In this document: positions 18,250 to 27,055 of the stretch, in pieces
Layout: the number at the start of each line of letters is the position of its first letter
Numbering within the stretch: position 1 is the first letter of the stretch
Source of the DNA: Tritonibacter multivorans
GTDB lineage: Bacteria > Pseudomonadota > Alphaproteobacteria > Rhodobacterales > Rhodobacteraceae
Length of the DNA stretch: 64,000 nucleotides
Assembly (NCBI RefSeq): GCF_001458415.1
Contig: NZ_CYSD01000024.1
Coordinates: forward strand, 22 to 64,021
Reading direction: 5' to 3'
Notes under the pieces: model-generated
The model's input: the letters and a program-made list of their open reading frames with translations, nothing else
Databases searched by the model: none
What the model was told of the DNA's origin: nothing
Made by a program: the position numbers and the translations under genes

Positions 18250-19758
18250 GTGAAGGCACAGGCTGTGACACGGGCTGAAAGCGTGGATGTGACAGGGCAG
18301 ATGGCCCGATTGTTGTGGGGCGGCTTTGTTGTGCTGGCCCTGATCGTATTGCAGGCGGCGGCGGCTTTTGCCCGCCCGGAAAGCCTGGCACCGCTGGTTG
18401 ATAAGATCAGCCCGTCGGTTGTGAACATCACCACCTCGACCGTGGTCGAAGGCCGCGCGGGTGGCCCGCAGGGCATTGTGCCAGAGGGCTCTCCGTTTGA
18501 GGATTTCTTCCGCGAGTTTCAGGACCGCAATGGCCCCAATGGCGACACCCCGAACCGCCCGCGCCGCTCGTCCGCGCTGGGCTCGGGCTTTGTGATTTCG
18601 GAAGATGGGTTCATTGTTACCAACAACCACGTGATTGATGGCGCCGATGAGATCGAGATCGAGTTCTTCCCGGGCGATGGCCAGCCCGCCAAGCTGCTGC
18701 CCGCCAAGGTGATCGGCACCGACCCGAATACCGATATTGCGCTGCTGAAGGTCGACGCCGAACAGCCGCTGAAGTTTGTCAAATTCGGCGACAGCGACAC
18801 CGCCCGTGTGGGCGATTGGGTTGTGGCCATGGGCAATCCGCTGGGGCAGGGGTTTTCTGTGTCGGCAGGTATCGTGTCGGCCCGCAACCGCGCGCTGCAG
18901 GGCGCCTATGACGACTACATCCAGACCGATGCGGCGATCAACCGGGGCAACTCGGGCGGGCCGCTGTTTGATATGGACGGCAATGTGGTCGGCGTGAACA
19001 CCGCAATCCTGTCGCCCAATGGCGGCTCCATCGGGATTGGGTTCTCCATGGCATCGAACGTGGTGACCAAGGTTGTGGCCCAGTTGAAAGAATTCGGCGA
19101 AACCCGCCGCGGCTGGCTGGGCGTGCGCATTCAGAACGTCACAGAGGATCTGGCCGAAGCTATGGGCATGGAAGGCCCCAAAGGCGCGCTGGTCACGGAT
19201 GTGCCGGAAGGCCCCGCCAAAGAGGGCGGCCTGCTGTCACGTGACGTGATCCTGTCGTTTGACGGCCATGACGTCAAAGACACCGGCGATCTGGTCCGCC
19301 GCGTGGGCGACAGCGAGGTCGGCAAAACCGTCCGTGTTGTTGTCTTCCGTGATGGCAAAACCGAAACCCTGCGCGTGACCCTTGGCCGCCGCGAGGATGC
19401 GGTAAACGGCCCCTCCGAGGAAGAGGGCGAAACGCCCGAAGAAGGCACCGCTGAGCAGGAGAAAGAATTCCTGGGCCTGACCATTGGTGTTGTCACCGAC
19501 GATATGCGCAGCGAGCTGAACCTCGCCCCCGACGCACAAGGTCTGGTGATCCTCAGCGTGGATGAGACCTCGGCGGCCTGGGAAAAAGGCCTGCGCGCCG
19601 GTGACGTGATCACCGAGGCCGGTCAGAACAAGATCGCCACCATCGCCGATTTTGAAGCCCAGATCGAGGCGGCAAAAGAATCGGGCCGCAAGTCCCTGTT
19701 CCTCATGGTCCGCCGCGCCGGCGAACCCCGCTTTGTGGCGCTGAATTTGGGTGAGTGA
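18250..19758 (+). CDS. degP: Do-family (DegP/HtrA) periplasmic serine endoprotease
   Basis: A periplasmic quality-control protease and chaperone. The GTG at 18250 is chosen because it follows GGAGGAG at an 8-nt distance, giving 502 residues; an earlier in-frame GTG at 18196 lacks a ribosome-binding site. A signal sequence or anchor (ARLLWGGFVVLALIVLQAAA) precedes the trypsin-like domain with His127 (NNHVIDGAD), Asp162 (NTDIALLKV) and Ser235 (RGNSGGPLF). Two PDZ domains follow (from about GWLGVRIQNVTEDLAE and from EFLGLTIGVVTDD), separated by an acidic Glu-rich linker. It is probably under envelope-stress control; no motif for this was identified. A terminator follows. Confidence 0.93.
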   Translation: MKAQAVTRAESVDVTGQMARLLWGGFVVLALIVLQAAAAFARPESLAPLVDKISPSVVNITTSTVVEGRAGGPQGIVPEGSPFEDFFREFQDRNGPNGDTPNRPRRSSALGSGFVISEDGFIVTNNHVIDGADEIEIEFFPGDGQPAKLLPAKVIGTDPNTDIALLKVDAEQPLKFVKFGDSDTARVGDWVVAMGNPLGQGFSVSAGIVSARNRALQGAYDDYIQTDAAINRGNSGGPLFDMDGNVVGVNTAILSPNGGSIGIGFSMASNVVTKVVAQLKEFGETRRGWLGVRIQNVTEDLAEAMGMEGPKGALVTDVPEGPAKEGGLLSRDVILSFDGHDVKDTGDLVRRVGDSEVGKTVRVVVFRDGKTETLRVTLGRREDAVNGPSEEEGETPEEGTAEQEKEFLGLTIGVVTDDMRSELNLAPDAQGLVILSVDETSAAWEKGLRAGDVITEAGQNKIATIADFEAQIEAAKESGRKSLFLMVRRAGEPRFVALNLGE

Positions 19759-19779
19759 TCCCGCACTGAACAAAAGAAA

Positions 19780-19805
19780 AGCCGGGCCCAGTGCCCGGCT
19801 TTTTT
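19780..19805. terminator. bidirectional terminator between degP and the VOC gene
   Basis: A perfect 8-bp stem, AGCCGGGC with GCCCGGCT around CCAGT, is followed by T6 on the plus strand and preceded by A4. It serves the plus-strand degP gene and the convergent VOC gene. Confidence 0.88.
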
Positions 19806-19838
19806 GTTGAACTGGCTCTCGGCAGGCCTTTCTGGCCA

Positions 19839-20195
19839 TCAGTCAGAAAAACATAGTTTATTGTCGTCCAAGTCTCGCACATAGGCCGAAAACTTGGGTC
19901 CGCGCTGATGCGGCGCGCCTTCGCAGCGCCCCCCAAGCCGAAGTGCCAAACCATGCAGTTTCTTCACCTCTTCTTTTGAGCCAACACTAAATCCAACCAT
20001 GGTGCCATTGCCGTGGGTTGCAGGTTTCTTGTCAAAGGGTTCGGCTGTGGCAAAGGCAAAATCGTCACCGATCCAATAGGTCATGCGCTCGGATGGCAAA
20101 ACGGTTTGAAGGCCCGCCTGCGCAAACAGCGCATTATAGAAGCCTTGAGAGGCCGTCATGTTATTTGTTCCCACCACACAATAGTTCATTTTCAT
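19839..20195 (-). CDS. VOC (glyoxalase/bleomycin resistance) family protein
   Basis: A 118-residue single VOC unit: an N-terminal strand MNYCVVGTNNMTASQGFYNALF, a central FSVGSKEEVKKLHGLALRLGG helix, and a C-terminal YVRDLDDNKLCFSD strand. VOC proteins include metal-dependent isomerases, dioxygenases and drug-binding proteins. Here the metal positions are not all obvious (the usual first His is replaced by Tyr or Cys in NYCVVG), so the enzymatic role is open. It is divergent from a WYL-domain regulator, which probably controls it. Confidence 0.82.
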   Translation of the reverse strand: MKMNYCVVGTNNMTASQGFYNALFAQAGLQTVLPSERMTYWIGDDFAFATAEPFDKKPATHGNGTMVGFSVGSKEEVKKLHGLALRLGGRCEGAPHQRGPKFSAYVRDLDDNKLCFSD

Positions 20196-20269
20196 TGTCC
20201 TGCGCTCCGCTTGCCATGTTTAGGGTGAAGACCCGGAAAGGGCCCGTCTGAGTAGGGTAATATTGATAA

Positions 20270-20290
20270 ATAAGACAGTTTGTGTCCTAT
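20270..20290. promoter_or_regulatory. candidate operator between the VOC gene and WYL regulator
   Basis: An inverted repeat, ATAAGACA-N5-TGTCCTAT (7 of 8 positions symmetric), lies in the 102-bp divergent promoter region, just 7 nt before the regulator's ATG. It is well placed for autoregulation and control of the VOC gene. Confidence 0.45.
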
Positions 20291-20297
20291 TTGTTTT

Positions 20298-21032
20298 ATG
20301 TCTCGAAGCTCCGCAACCGAACGGATCAGGCGCATGGAATTGCTGGCAGTACAGCTCAAGCAAGATGTCCATTGCACCATCAAGGATCTGGCCCAGCAGC
20401 ATGGTGTCAGCACACGAACCATTGCGCGCGATCTGTCCGTAATGCGTGAACAGGGCATGCAGATTGCCGCAGACCGCGGGCGTGGCGGCGGAGTTCGCCT
20501 TGATCGCAGTTGGGGCGTGGGTCGTTTGAACCTGCCCTATGCCGAAGCCGTCGATCTGCTGATCAGCATTTCCGTGGCAGAGCAGATGAAATCCCCTATC
20601 TTTTTGGCCAGTCTTGCCTCTGTACGACGGCAGCTGGTTGCATCGTTTTCGCCAGAAAAGCGTAAACAGGTCGAGCGCCTGAAATCCCGAATTTTGATTG
20701 GTGGTACTGCGTCGACCTTTGTACAGGCTGGTGCAAGCACGCCGCCGAAACCGGTTGTTCAGACCTTACACCAGGCCTTTGTCAGCCAGTCGGAACTGGC
20801 CATCCAATACCAGCGCGAGGATGGTGAAATTTCGAACCGCCAGATCGCACCGCATTATCTGCTGCTTAAATATCCGATTTGGTATGTATTGGCCTTTGAT
20901 CGCCTCAGGGACCGACCGCGCAATTTTCGATGTGATCGAATCCTTTCAGCCCAAATGACCAATAAGTCTTTCACTTTGTTGCCAAAGGACCGGTTCGATC
21001 CCTCGGTCTTTGCAGAGGACTTTGGACTGTGA
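20298..21032 (+). CDS. YafY/WYL-domain transcriptional regulator
   Basis: A 244-residue DNA-binding protein. The N-terminal DeoR-like winged helix (residues ~5-60: SSATERIRRMELLAVQL, then CTIKDLAQQHGVSTRTIARDLSVM) leads to a WYL-type ligand domain with the IAPHYLLLKYPIWYVLAFDRLR segment. The WYL triplet is present in modified form (YPIWYVLAF). The ATG at 20298 is preferred over the TTG at 20280. It is divergent from the VOC gene, so local control of that gene is likely. A strong terminator follows. Confidence 0.85.
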   Translation: MSRSSATERIRRMELLAVQLKQDVHCTIKDLAQQHGVSTRTIARDLSVMREQGMQIAADRGRGGGVRLDRSWGVGRLNLPYAEAVDLLISISVAEQMKSPIFLASLASVRRQLVASFSPEKRKQVERLKSRILIGGTASTFVQAGASTPPKPVVQTLHQAFVSQSELAIQYQREDGEISNRQIAPHYLLLKYPIWYVLAFDRLRDRPRNFRCDRILSAQMTNKSFTLLPKDRFDPSVFAEDFGL

Positions 21033-21040
21033 TCCAGCAA

Positions 21041-21078
21041 AAAAGCCATGTGCCGGGCGGGGCACATGGCTTCGTTTT
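21041..21078 (+). terminator. terminator after the WYL regulator
   Basis: A 12-bp perfect stem, AAGCCATGTGCC (21043-21054) with its complement (21061-21072), is followed by TTCGTTTT. It lies just past the stop codon at 21032. Confidence 0.85.
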
Positions 21079-21209
21079 GGGACAGGCAGCCAATGGGATG
21101 GATTGGGAATTGGCTGCTGCATGGGTGTCTTAGGCCAGCTGCACCGCCACGCGATGTGAACCGGATCACACAAGCACAAGAAAAACAGAATTTTTTTGAA
21201 GTCTCTGCC

Positions 21210-21893
21210 CTAAATCCCGTCGGGGTCGGCCAGAACGGTCAGCCCGCCGCGGTCCAGAATGGTCAGGCCGCCACGGCTGATCTCGATCAGGCCTGCTTTG
21301 CGCCAGTTCGATAGGGTTTTGGACACCGCCTCGCGGGTGGCACCGACAAATTCCGCCAGCTCGGATTGCGACAGGCTCAGCTGTCCGCGGCCGTCGGCGC
21401 GGGTCAGATACAACAGCTTACGCGCCAGACGGGCGGGCATCGGCAGGAACACCTGTTCATTCAGCTGCGCCGTCATCCAACGCATCCGCTGCCCCGCCAG
21501 CCGTAGCATGTCACCGGCCAGCTCCGGGTGCTGGGCCAGCTGCGCCAGCACATCGCGGTTGCGAAGGCGGCGCAGATGCGAGGGCTCCACGGCGGTTGCG
21601 GTTGCCGTGCGTTCGCCGGGGTCAAACAGCGCGATCTCGCCAAACATGGCACCGGCCCGCATCAGGTCGAGCGACAGTTTCCGCCCCGACGCCGAGAGGG
21701 TCGAGATTTCCAGCGCGCCCGAGACAATCGCATAGAGCGCGTCGCCCTCATCGCCGAGCTCAAACAGCACGTCGCCAGCCGCCAGATGCACATCCGTGGC
21801 CTGGCTTTCCAGCATCAGGCGCAGCCGTTCTGAGGCGCCCGAGAGGAAGCTCAGATCTGGGGGCAGGGTGTTGTCCATCGGGGGGCTGTCCAT
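21210..21893 (-). CDS. Crp/Fnr family transcriptional regulator
   Basis: A 227-residue regulator with an N-terminal cyclic-nucleotide-binding fold (ATDVHLAAGDVLFELGDEGDALYAI, then LDLMRAGAMFGEIALF with the phosphate-binding GEIAL motif) and a C-terminal winged helix (LSQSELAEFVGATREAVSKTLSNWRKAGLI). The FGEIALFDPGERTATATA signature resembles the cAMP-binding cassette. No cysteine cluster of the FNR type is present, so oxygen sensing through iron-sulfur is unlikely. The ATG at 21893 has a GGAG site 6 nt upstream; an in-frame ATG at 21935 lacks one. Targets are not evident. Confidence 0.88.
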   Translation of the reverse strand: MDSPPMDNTLPPDLSFLSGASERLRLMLESQATDVHLAAGDVLFELGDEGDALYAIVSGALEISTLSASGRKLSLDLMRAGAMFGEIALFDPGERTATATAVEPSHLRRLRNRDVLAQLAQHPELAGDMLRLAGQRMRWMTAQLNEQVFLPMPARLARKLLYLTRADGRGQLSLSQSELAEFVGATREAVSKTLSNWRKAGLIEISRGGLTILDRGGLTVLADPDGI

Positions 21894-22035
21894 CGGGATC
21901 TCCGCACAAAGGATGAAGGTCCGGAGGGTGTGCACGCCACTCCAGCCCTGAAAGGTCTATGCGCTGGCGCGATTTGGAGCAAGAACCTCTTGCATGTCGT
22001 GCCGAGAACGCTGCGTGGCATCTGAGGGAACGCGC

Positions 22036-22542
22036 TCAGCGTCGCAGAACGCTCAGGCCCAGTTTGCGCGCCGCCTCCAGCGATAGATCCGCGCTGTCGA
22101 TGCCCAGGGGCAGCTGATAGGCGCGAATGGACCGGCCAGTGGCCGCATCCAATGTGCCGGTAATCGGGCCTGCGTAGAGGTCACGGACCTGTAGCGCCCG
22201 CTGCAGTGAGGCCACGTAGGTCGGGGTCAGCTCCATCGGGCAGGGGGTCTGGAAAAACCGCTCGCGCCGGGGGCTGACAATCTCTTGGCGGGTTTCCGTG
22301 GCATAGGTGGCTGGCTGTAGGATCTGCCCATTCGCATCGTGCACCGCTGGGGTGACCTCGACCTGTTCGCTGATGGTTTCAATCCGGGCGGGCGCAATGA
22401 CCGTGCTCCAGCAGGTGTCCGGATGGGCACCGGGCGGTGCTTTTTGGCCAACGGCAGAGGGCGCCACCGGGGCGCAGGCGCTTAGCACGGTACAGAACAG
22501 AACGCCGTAGCGCCATGCGGTCTTTTCTGCTGGTGATGCCAT
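22036..22542 (-). CDS. peptidoglycan-binding-like lipoprotein
   Basis: A 168-residue protein with a lipoprotein-type signal (YGVLFCTVLSACAPVAPS, lipobox LSAC near residue 23), so probably outer-membrane anchored. The C-terminal half has a PG_binding_1-like helical repeat (SLQRALQVRDLYAGPITGTLDAATGRSIRAYQ). The middle is rich in Thr and Glu. A role at the cell wall is inferred; no enzymatic domain is seen. Confidence 0.75.
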   Translation of the reverse strand: MASPAEKTAWRYGVLFCTVLSACAPVAPSAVGQKAPPGAHPDTCWSTVIAPARIETISEQVEVTPAVHDANGQILQPATYATETRQEIVSPRRERFFQTPCPMELTPTYVASLQRALQVRDLYAGPITGTLDAATGRSIRAYQLPLGIDSADLSLEAARKLGLSVLRR

Positions 22543-22599
22543 CTGTGCCTGTTGTTTCGTCTTTGGGTTGCGCGGTTGAGCGTCTGTCTCCCTGAGAGG

Positions 22600-23046
22600 C
22601 TAGCTTATTTCGGGGGGCGGCGCAAAGGCTGGATCTTCGCTACGGCCCTGTTGTTCCAGCAAAAGATCGAGCATGGGTGAAATATCCTCGATCGTTTCCG
22701 CAATCACATGCACCACGCCATCGGCGCGTTGGATGCGGCCAGTGACGCGCAAGAGACGTCCGGCAATCACAGCGCGCCGGAACTGTTCGTAAATCTTGCG
22801 CCAGACGATAATGTTCACGACGCCGGTTTCATCCTCGAGGGTCAGGAAAATCACCCCTTTGGCGGTCCCGGGGCGCTGGCGCAGGATCACCAGTCCTGCC
22901 ACCGTGATGCGGGCGTTTTCCGGCGGCTCCCACAGGCGCGCAGCGGTCAGGCAGGCGGGCGGGCGCGGCCAGTTGCGAATGGCGCTGGTCTGGCGTGTCT
23001 GGCGTGTCGGGCAGGGGGACTGTGACAGGGCGGTGGTGGTTTTCAT
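22600..23046 (-). CDS. C-terminal OB-fold fragment of error-prone DNA polymerase DnaE2 (gene remnant)
   Basis: This 148-residue frame matches only the last ~100 residues of the DnaE2 (ImuC) polymerase. The diagnostic stretch is ITVAGLVILRQRPGTAKGVI, then TLEDETGVVNIIVWRKIYEQFRR and GVVHVIAETIEDIS. DnaE2 proteins exceed 1,000 residues. No PHP, polymerase or finger domain is encoded upstream, where the next 170 nt lead into the ferredoxin promoter. The first ~39 residues are non-matching and Pro/Thr-rich. It is most likely a deletion remnant, and otherwise a freestanding OB-fold protein. imuA and imuB are absent here. Confidence 0.75.
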   Translation of the reverse strand: MKTTTALSQSPCPTRQTRQTSAIRNWPRPPACLTAARLWEPPENARITVAGLVILRQRPGTAKGVIFLTLEDETGVVNIIVWRKIYEQFRRAVIAGRLLRVTGRIQRADGVVHVIAETIEDISPMLDLLLEQQGRSEDPAFAPPPEIS

Positions 23047-23206
23047 GCGGCAGCTTTCGGATAGGCTTGGAACAAATATAGAACATTTGCCGCGTTATTC
23101 CAGTAACCATCGCTTTCAGCATTTGAGGGCTGGTCTGGGGCATGTGGCTTGGCTACAACCTCTGCCGAGAACAGACAGCCGAGTACCCAGATACGGGCCA
23201 GATTAG

Positions 23207-23542
<336 letters not shown>

Positions 23543-23544
23543 TC

Positions 23545-24378
23545 GTGAGGGCGCGGGGGCTGCAGATCGCGCGGCGTCTTCGGTTGCGCCAATCGCCCCG
23601 GCCCGCGCGCCGCGCAGCGCTGACGTTTGTGCTTGCGGCAACGTTTGCAGGCGCGGCGCTCCCCTTGGGGGCCGGGACAGAGGCCACCATTGTGACATCT
23701 GCGGAATTCGCCGAGCCAACCCTGCGCTATGCTCATGCAGTTCTCGGCGATGACGTGGAATACGGCGCGTTGATCCTGCACCGCAGCAACCTCAAGGCAG
23801 GTACGGCCTTGCGGTCCAACGCGGTTCTGCGTCGGGAGAAGATCACCATACGCTTGCCGCTGACCCGTGTCTTTGAGGATCTCGCCCCCCGTCTTGTCGA
23901 TCTTGACGATGACGGCGCGCCCGAGGTCATGGTGGTAGAAAGCGATGCCCAGAAAGGCGCGCAGCTTTCCATCTATGACGCCAGCGGCACCAAAATCGCG
24001 GCCACCCCTCATATTGGCACACGTTTCCGCTGGCTGGCCCCCATTGGTGCGGCAGACTTGGACGGCGACGGCCACATCGAGGTCGCCTATGTCGACCGTC
24101 CGCATCTGGCCAAAACCCTGCGCATTTGGCGCTTTCGCGAAGGGGCGCTGGAACAGGTCGCATCCACGCCCGGTCTCACCAATCACCGCATTGGCGAGGA
24201 TTTCATCACCTCTGGCATTCGCAATTGTGGTCAGGGCCCGGAGATCGTTACCGCCAATGTCAATTGGTCCCGCATTATGGTCTCGACCCTCGAAGACGAT
24301 CAGATCCGGACCCGCGACATTGGCGCCTTTGACCCGAAAACACGCCTGACCGCCGCGCTGGCGTGCGAGGTTAACTGA
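23545..24378 (+). CDS. FG-GAP/VCBS-repeat exported protein
   Basis: A 277-residue protein starting at GTG 2 nt after the ferredoxin stop, so probably co-transcribed. An N-terminal basic region and hydrophobic stretch (RAALTFVLAATFAGAALPLGAG) look like a signal peptide. Two Ca-binding-like repeats of the VCBS/FG-GAP type occur: LVDLDDDGAPEVMVVESD and AADLDGDGHIEVAYVDRP. The rest is predicted beta structure. It may be a periplasmic or surface beta-propeller fragment; the function is unknown. Its last 8 bases overlap the end of the bestrophin gene. Confidence 0.8.
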   Translation: MRARGLQIARRLRLRQSPRPARRAALTFVLAATFAGAALPLGAGTEATIVTSAEFAEPTLRYAHAVLGDDVEYGALILHRSNLKAGTALRSNAVLRREKITIRLPLTRVFEDLAPRLVDLDDDGAPEVMVVESDAQKGAQLSIYDASGTKIAATPHIGTRFRWLAPIGAADLDGDGHIEVAYVDRPHLAKTLRIWRFREGALEQVASTPGLTNHRIGEDFITSGIRNCGQGPEIVTANVNWSRIMVSTLEDDQIRTRDIGAFDPKTRLTAALACEVN

Positions 24379-25249
24379 GCAGATAGCCCTTGGGCTTGGC
24401 GGCGTCGGGCGGGGTCTCTCCCATTTGCACCATCAGCGAAATTTCCATTGTCCGGCACATGGCATCCAGCGGCAACCCGTTCAGGGTTTCGCCAAAGGGA
24501 TGGGCCAGCTCTTCGGTGACCTCGGCCAAACCAAAGAACACATAGGCCACAATTGCCACAAAAGCCGGGGTCATCCAGCCCGCACCTTCCAGCAGGGCAA
24601 AGGGGATCAGCAGGCAATAAAGGTAGGTCGTGCGAAACACCAACAGCGAATAGACAAAGGGCAGGGGCGTTGCGGCAATGCGTTCGCAGCCCGCTTGTGC
24701 GGCTGTCATGGACGCCAGCCGTTCGCTCAGCGCCTTTTGGGCAAACCCATCCGGGGCGGCCTTGCTCAGGCTCACGGTCAACATGTCCAGTGCCGCGCAG
24801 GGCGGGTGGGGCGCTGTCGAAAGGTCCGTTCCCGTCCAACGCGTGGCGGGGGCAAAATCGGTCAGGCGGCGCAGGTTGATCCGATGCAGATGGACAAAAC
24901 CCAAAGCCAGCTCCAGCGGGCGGCGACGGGCCTCGGGTGGCAGGAATATCTGCACTTCACGGCCCAGACTGCGCAGGTCGGCGATCAGCTGCCCCCACAG
25001 TTTGCGCCCCTCCCACCAGCGTTCATAGGCGGCATTGTTGCGAAAGCCCAGAAACAGCGAGAGCGCGACGCCAAACACCGCGAAGGGCGCGGCATTGGTA
25101 TGGGGCAGGGCAAGGACAAAACGATCCAGCCACACCAGAACCGCCGCCAGAAGCGCCAGTCCGATGATCCGCGGCAGAATGCGCGGCAACACCGATCCCT
25201 GCACTGCAAAGATCAGCTCCCAAAGACCCGGTTTTTCCCTGACAATCAT
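24371..25249 (-). CDS. bestrophin family (UPF0187) membrane protein
   Basis: A 292-residue inner-membrane protein related to bacterial bestrophins (YneE type), which form pentameric ion channels. It opens with MIVREKPGLWELIFAVQGSVLPRI, the family start, followed by TM segments (IGLALLAAVLVWLDRFVLALP, FGVALSLFLGFRNNAAYERWWEGR). The latter is the hallmark RNN-x-x-YERWWEGR motif. Later there is a TYLYCLLIPFALLEGAGWMTPAFVAIVAYVFFGL hairpin and LAHPFGETLNGLPLDAMC. An in-frame start at 25354 would add 35 residues that the family lacks, so 25249 is preferred, though its ribosome-binding site is weak. Confidence 0.87.
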   Translation of the reverse strand: MIVREKPGLWELIFAVQGSVLPRILPRIIGLALLAAVLVWLDRFVLALPHTNAAPFAVFGVALSLFLGFRNNAAYERWWEGRKLWGQLIADLRSLGREVQIFLPPEARRRPLELALGFVHLHRINLRRLTDFAPATRWTGTDLSTAPHPPCAALDMLTVSLSKAAPDGFAQKALSERLASMTAAQAGCERIAATPLPFVYSLLVFRTTYLYCLLIPFALLEGAGWMTPAFVAIVAYVFFGLAEVTEELAHPFGETLNGLPLDAMCRTMEISLMVQMGETPPDAAKPKGYLLS

Positions 25250-25379
25250 GCGACGTATCCGTTCTGCGTGGCTTCGTTCGGCCCAAAGCGATCCTGGCTC
25301 GAGATCTAAACCCTCTGTCAGAGAGGGGCCATGCGTCAAACGGACCTGCGCCATTCAACAGCCCGGTTCCGACAGATCA

Positions 25380-25600
25380 GACCTGCTCGCCCCCAAAGTC
25401 ACAAGCGGGGCCGCGCCGCGCAGCGGCGCGCGGCCCAAACGGGGGCGCTTGCATGTCCATGCAAGCAAAACCGGCGGGAGCGACCCGCCCGCCGCAGGCG
25501 ATTTTGGGCGCGCCGCAGGCGGTACGTGCGCAGGCTACACAGAAAAACCGTCGCAGCCCCAAAGGACCACGGCGGCGGATCTTTTAGCGCTCAGCGCAAT
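25380..25600. repeat. cluster of GC-rich palindromes between purD and the bestrophin gene
   Basis: This ~350-bp gene-free stretch holds several inverted repeats. One is GGGCCGCGCCGC with GCGGCGCGCGGCCC around 25409-25435. Another is a perfect 9-bp pair, GCTTGCATG-TC-CATGCAAGC (25447-25466). Recurring CGCCGCAGGCG units lie near 25491-25527. It resembles the REP-like elements at 51 and 7669 in style but not in sequence. I see no gene in it. Confidence 0.5.
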
Positions 25601-25601
25601 C

Positions 25602-26864
25602 TTACAGCGCGCGCCAGCCAATGTCGCGGCGCACAAAACCTTCGGGCCAGTCGATCGCATCGACCATTGCATAGGCGCGGTCGCGGGCCTCTTGCAGGCT
25701 GTCACCGCGGGCAGTCACGTTCAACACGCGTCCACCGGTGGCCAGGATCTTGCCTGCGTCCTCTTTGGTGCCCGCGTGGAACACCATATTCATGCTGTCC
25801 TCGGGCAGGGCGTCCAGGCCTTTGATCTCGGTGCCTTTCTCGTAAGCCCCCGGATAGCCTGCTGCCGCCATCACCACGGTGATCGCATGGTCATCGGCCC
25901 AATTCGCGCGCGCCTCTGACAGGCGGCCTTCGGCTGCAGCCTGCAAAAGGTCCAGCACCTGACCGCCCAGACGCATCATCAGCACCTGACATTCCGGGTC
26001 GCCAAAGCGCACATTGTATTCCACCAGACGCGGCTGGCCGTCCTTGATCATCAGACCGGCATAAAGCACCCCTTGATAGGGGGTGCCGCGCTCGGCCATG
26101 ACGCGCATCGTGGGTTTGACGATCTCTTCCATCGCCTTCTGTTCGATTTCGGCGGTCAGCACCGGCGCGGGGGAATAGGCGCCCATGCCGCCGGTGTTGG
26201 GGCCGGTGTCGCCTTCGCCGACGCGCTTGTGATCCTGCGCGGATCCCACCGACAGCACCTCTTCGCCGTCGACCAGCACAAACAGCGACGCCTCTTCGCC
26301 TTCCATGAATTCTTCGATCACGACCTCGGCGCCGGCACCACCAAAAGCGCCACCGAACATGTCGTCAATCGCGTCCAGCGCGGTCTGTTCGTCCATGGCG
26401 ATAATCACACCTTTGCCCGCCGCAAGCCCGTCGGCTTTGACGACGGTGGGCGCGCCATGTTCGCGCACATGTGCCTTCGCGGCCTCTGCATCGGTGAAAT
26501 GGCCATAGCCTGCGGTCGGTGCCTTCGCCGCGTCGCAGACCTCTTTGGTAAAGCTTTTGGATGCCTCCAGTTTCGCAGCCTCGCCCGAGGGGCCAAAGAC
26601 CAGAATGCCCGCTTCGCGCAAGCGGTCCGCCACACCTGCGGCCAGCGGCGCTTCGGGGCCGATGATGACAAAATCAATGGCGTTTTCTTCGGCAAAGCGC
26701 ACCACCGCGCCGCCGTTCTCTGCATCCAGGTCCGCGCATTCCGCGATCTGCGCGATGCCCGCATTGCCCGGCGCCACAATCAGCTTGTCGCATTTCGGGT
26801 TCTGCTTGACCGCCCATGCCAGCGCATGTTCGCGCCCGCCGCTGCCGAGGATGAGGATGTTCAT
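25602..26864 (-). CDS. purD: phosphoribosylamine-glycine ligase
   Basis: The second step of purine synthesis: joins phosphoribosylamine and glycine using ATP. The 420-residue ATP-grasp enzyme starts MNILILGSGGREHALAW, the family start. It has the GPEAPLAAGVAD and FGPSGEAAKLEASKSFTKE segments, the ATP-grasp KADGLAAGKGVIIA and EEFMEGEEASLFV loops, and metal-binding NVRFGDPECQVL. The ATG at 26864 is chosen; the extension to 26924 has no family match. It is divergent from xseA, sharing a 191-bp promoter region. Confidence 0.96.
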   Translation of the reverse strand: MNILILGSGGREHALAWAVKQNPKCDKLIVAPGNAGIAQIAECADLDAENGGAVVRFAEENAIDFVIIGPEAPLAAGVADRLREAGILVFGPSGEAAKLEASKSFTKEVCDAAKAPTAGYGHFTDAEAAKAHVREHGAPTVVKADGLAAGKGVIIAMDEQTALDAIDDMFGGAFGGAGAEVVIEEFMEGEEASLFVLVDGEEVLSVGSAQDHKRVGEGDTGPNTGGMGAYSPAPVLTAEIEQKAMEEIVKPTMRVMAERGTPYQGVLYAGLMIKDGQPRLVEYNVRFGDPECQVLMMRLGGQVLDLLQAAAEGRLSEARANWADDHAITVVMAAAGYPGAYEKGTEIKGLDALPEDSMNMVFHAGTKEDAGKILATGGRVLNVTARGDSLQEARDRAYAMVDAIDWPEGFVRRDIGWRAL

Positions 26865-27055
26865 GTGCCATGGCTCCGCTTGATGTTCTCGGGACCTCAT
26901 AGGGGCTTCGGCGAAAGAGGGCAAGATTACCCTTGGTTCACACGAAAGAGTTTCAGGTTTTCGCGATGGCTGCGCGGGGGTTTAGAACGGCTTGGCCTTG
27001 CCTCGGCACTCCCTTATGGTTGGGACAAATCAAGACCATTTCCCGAGGCACACCC

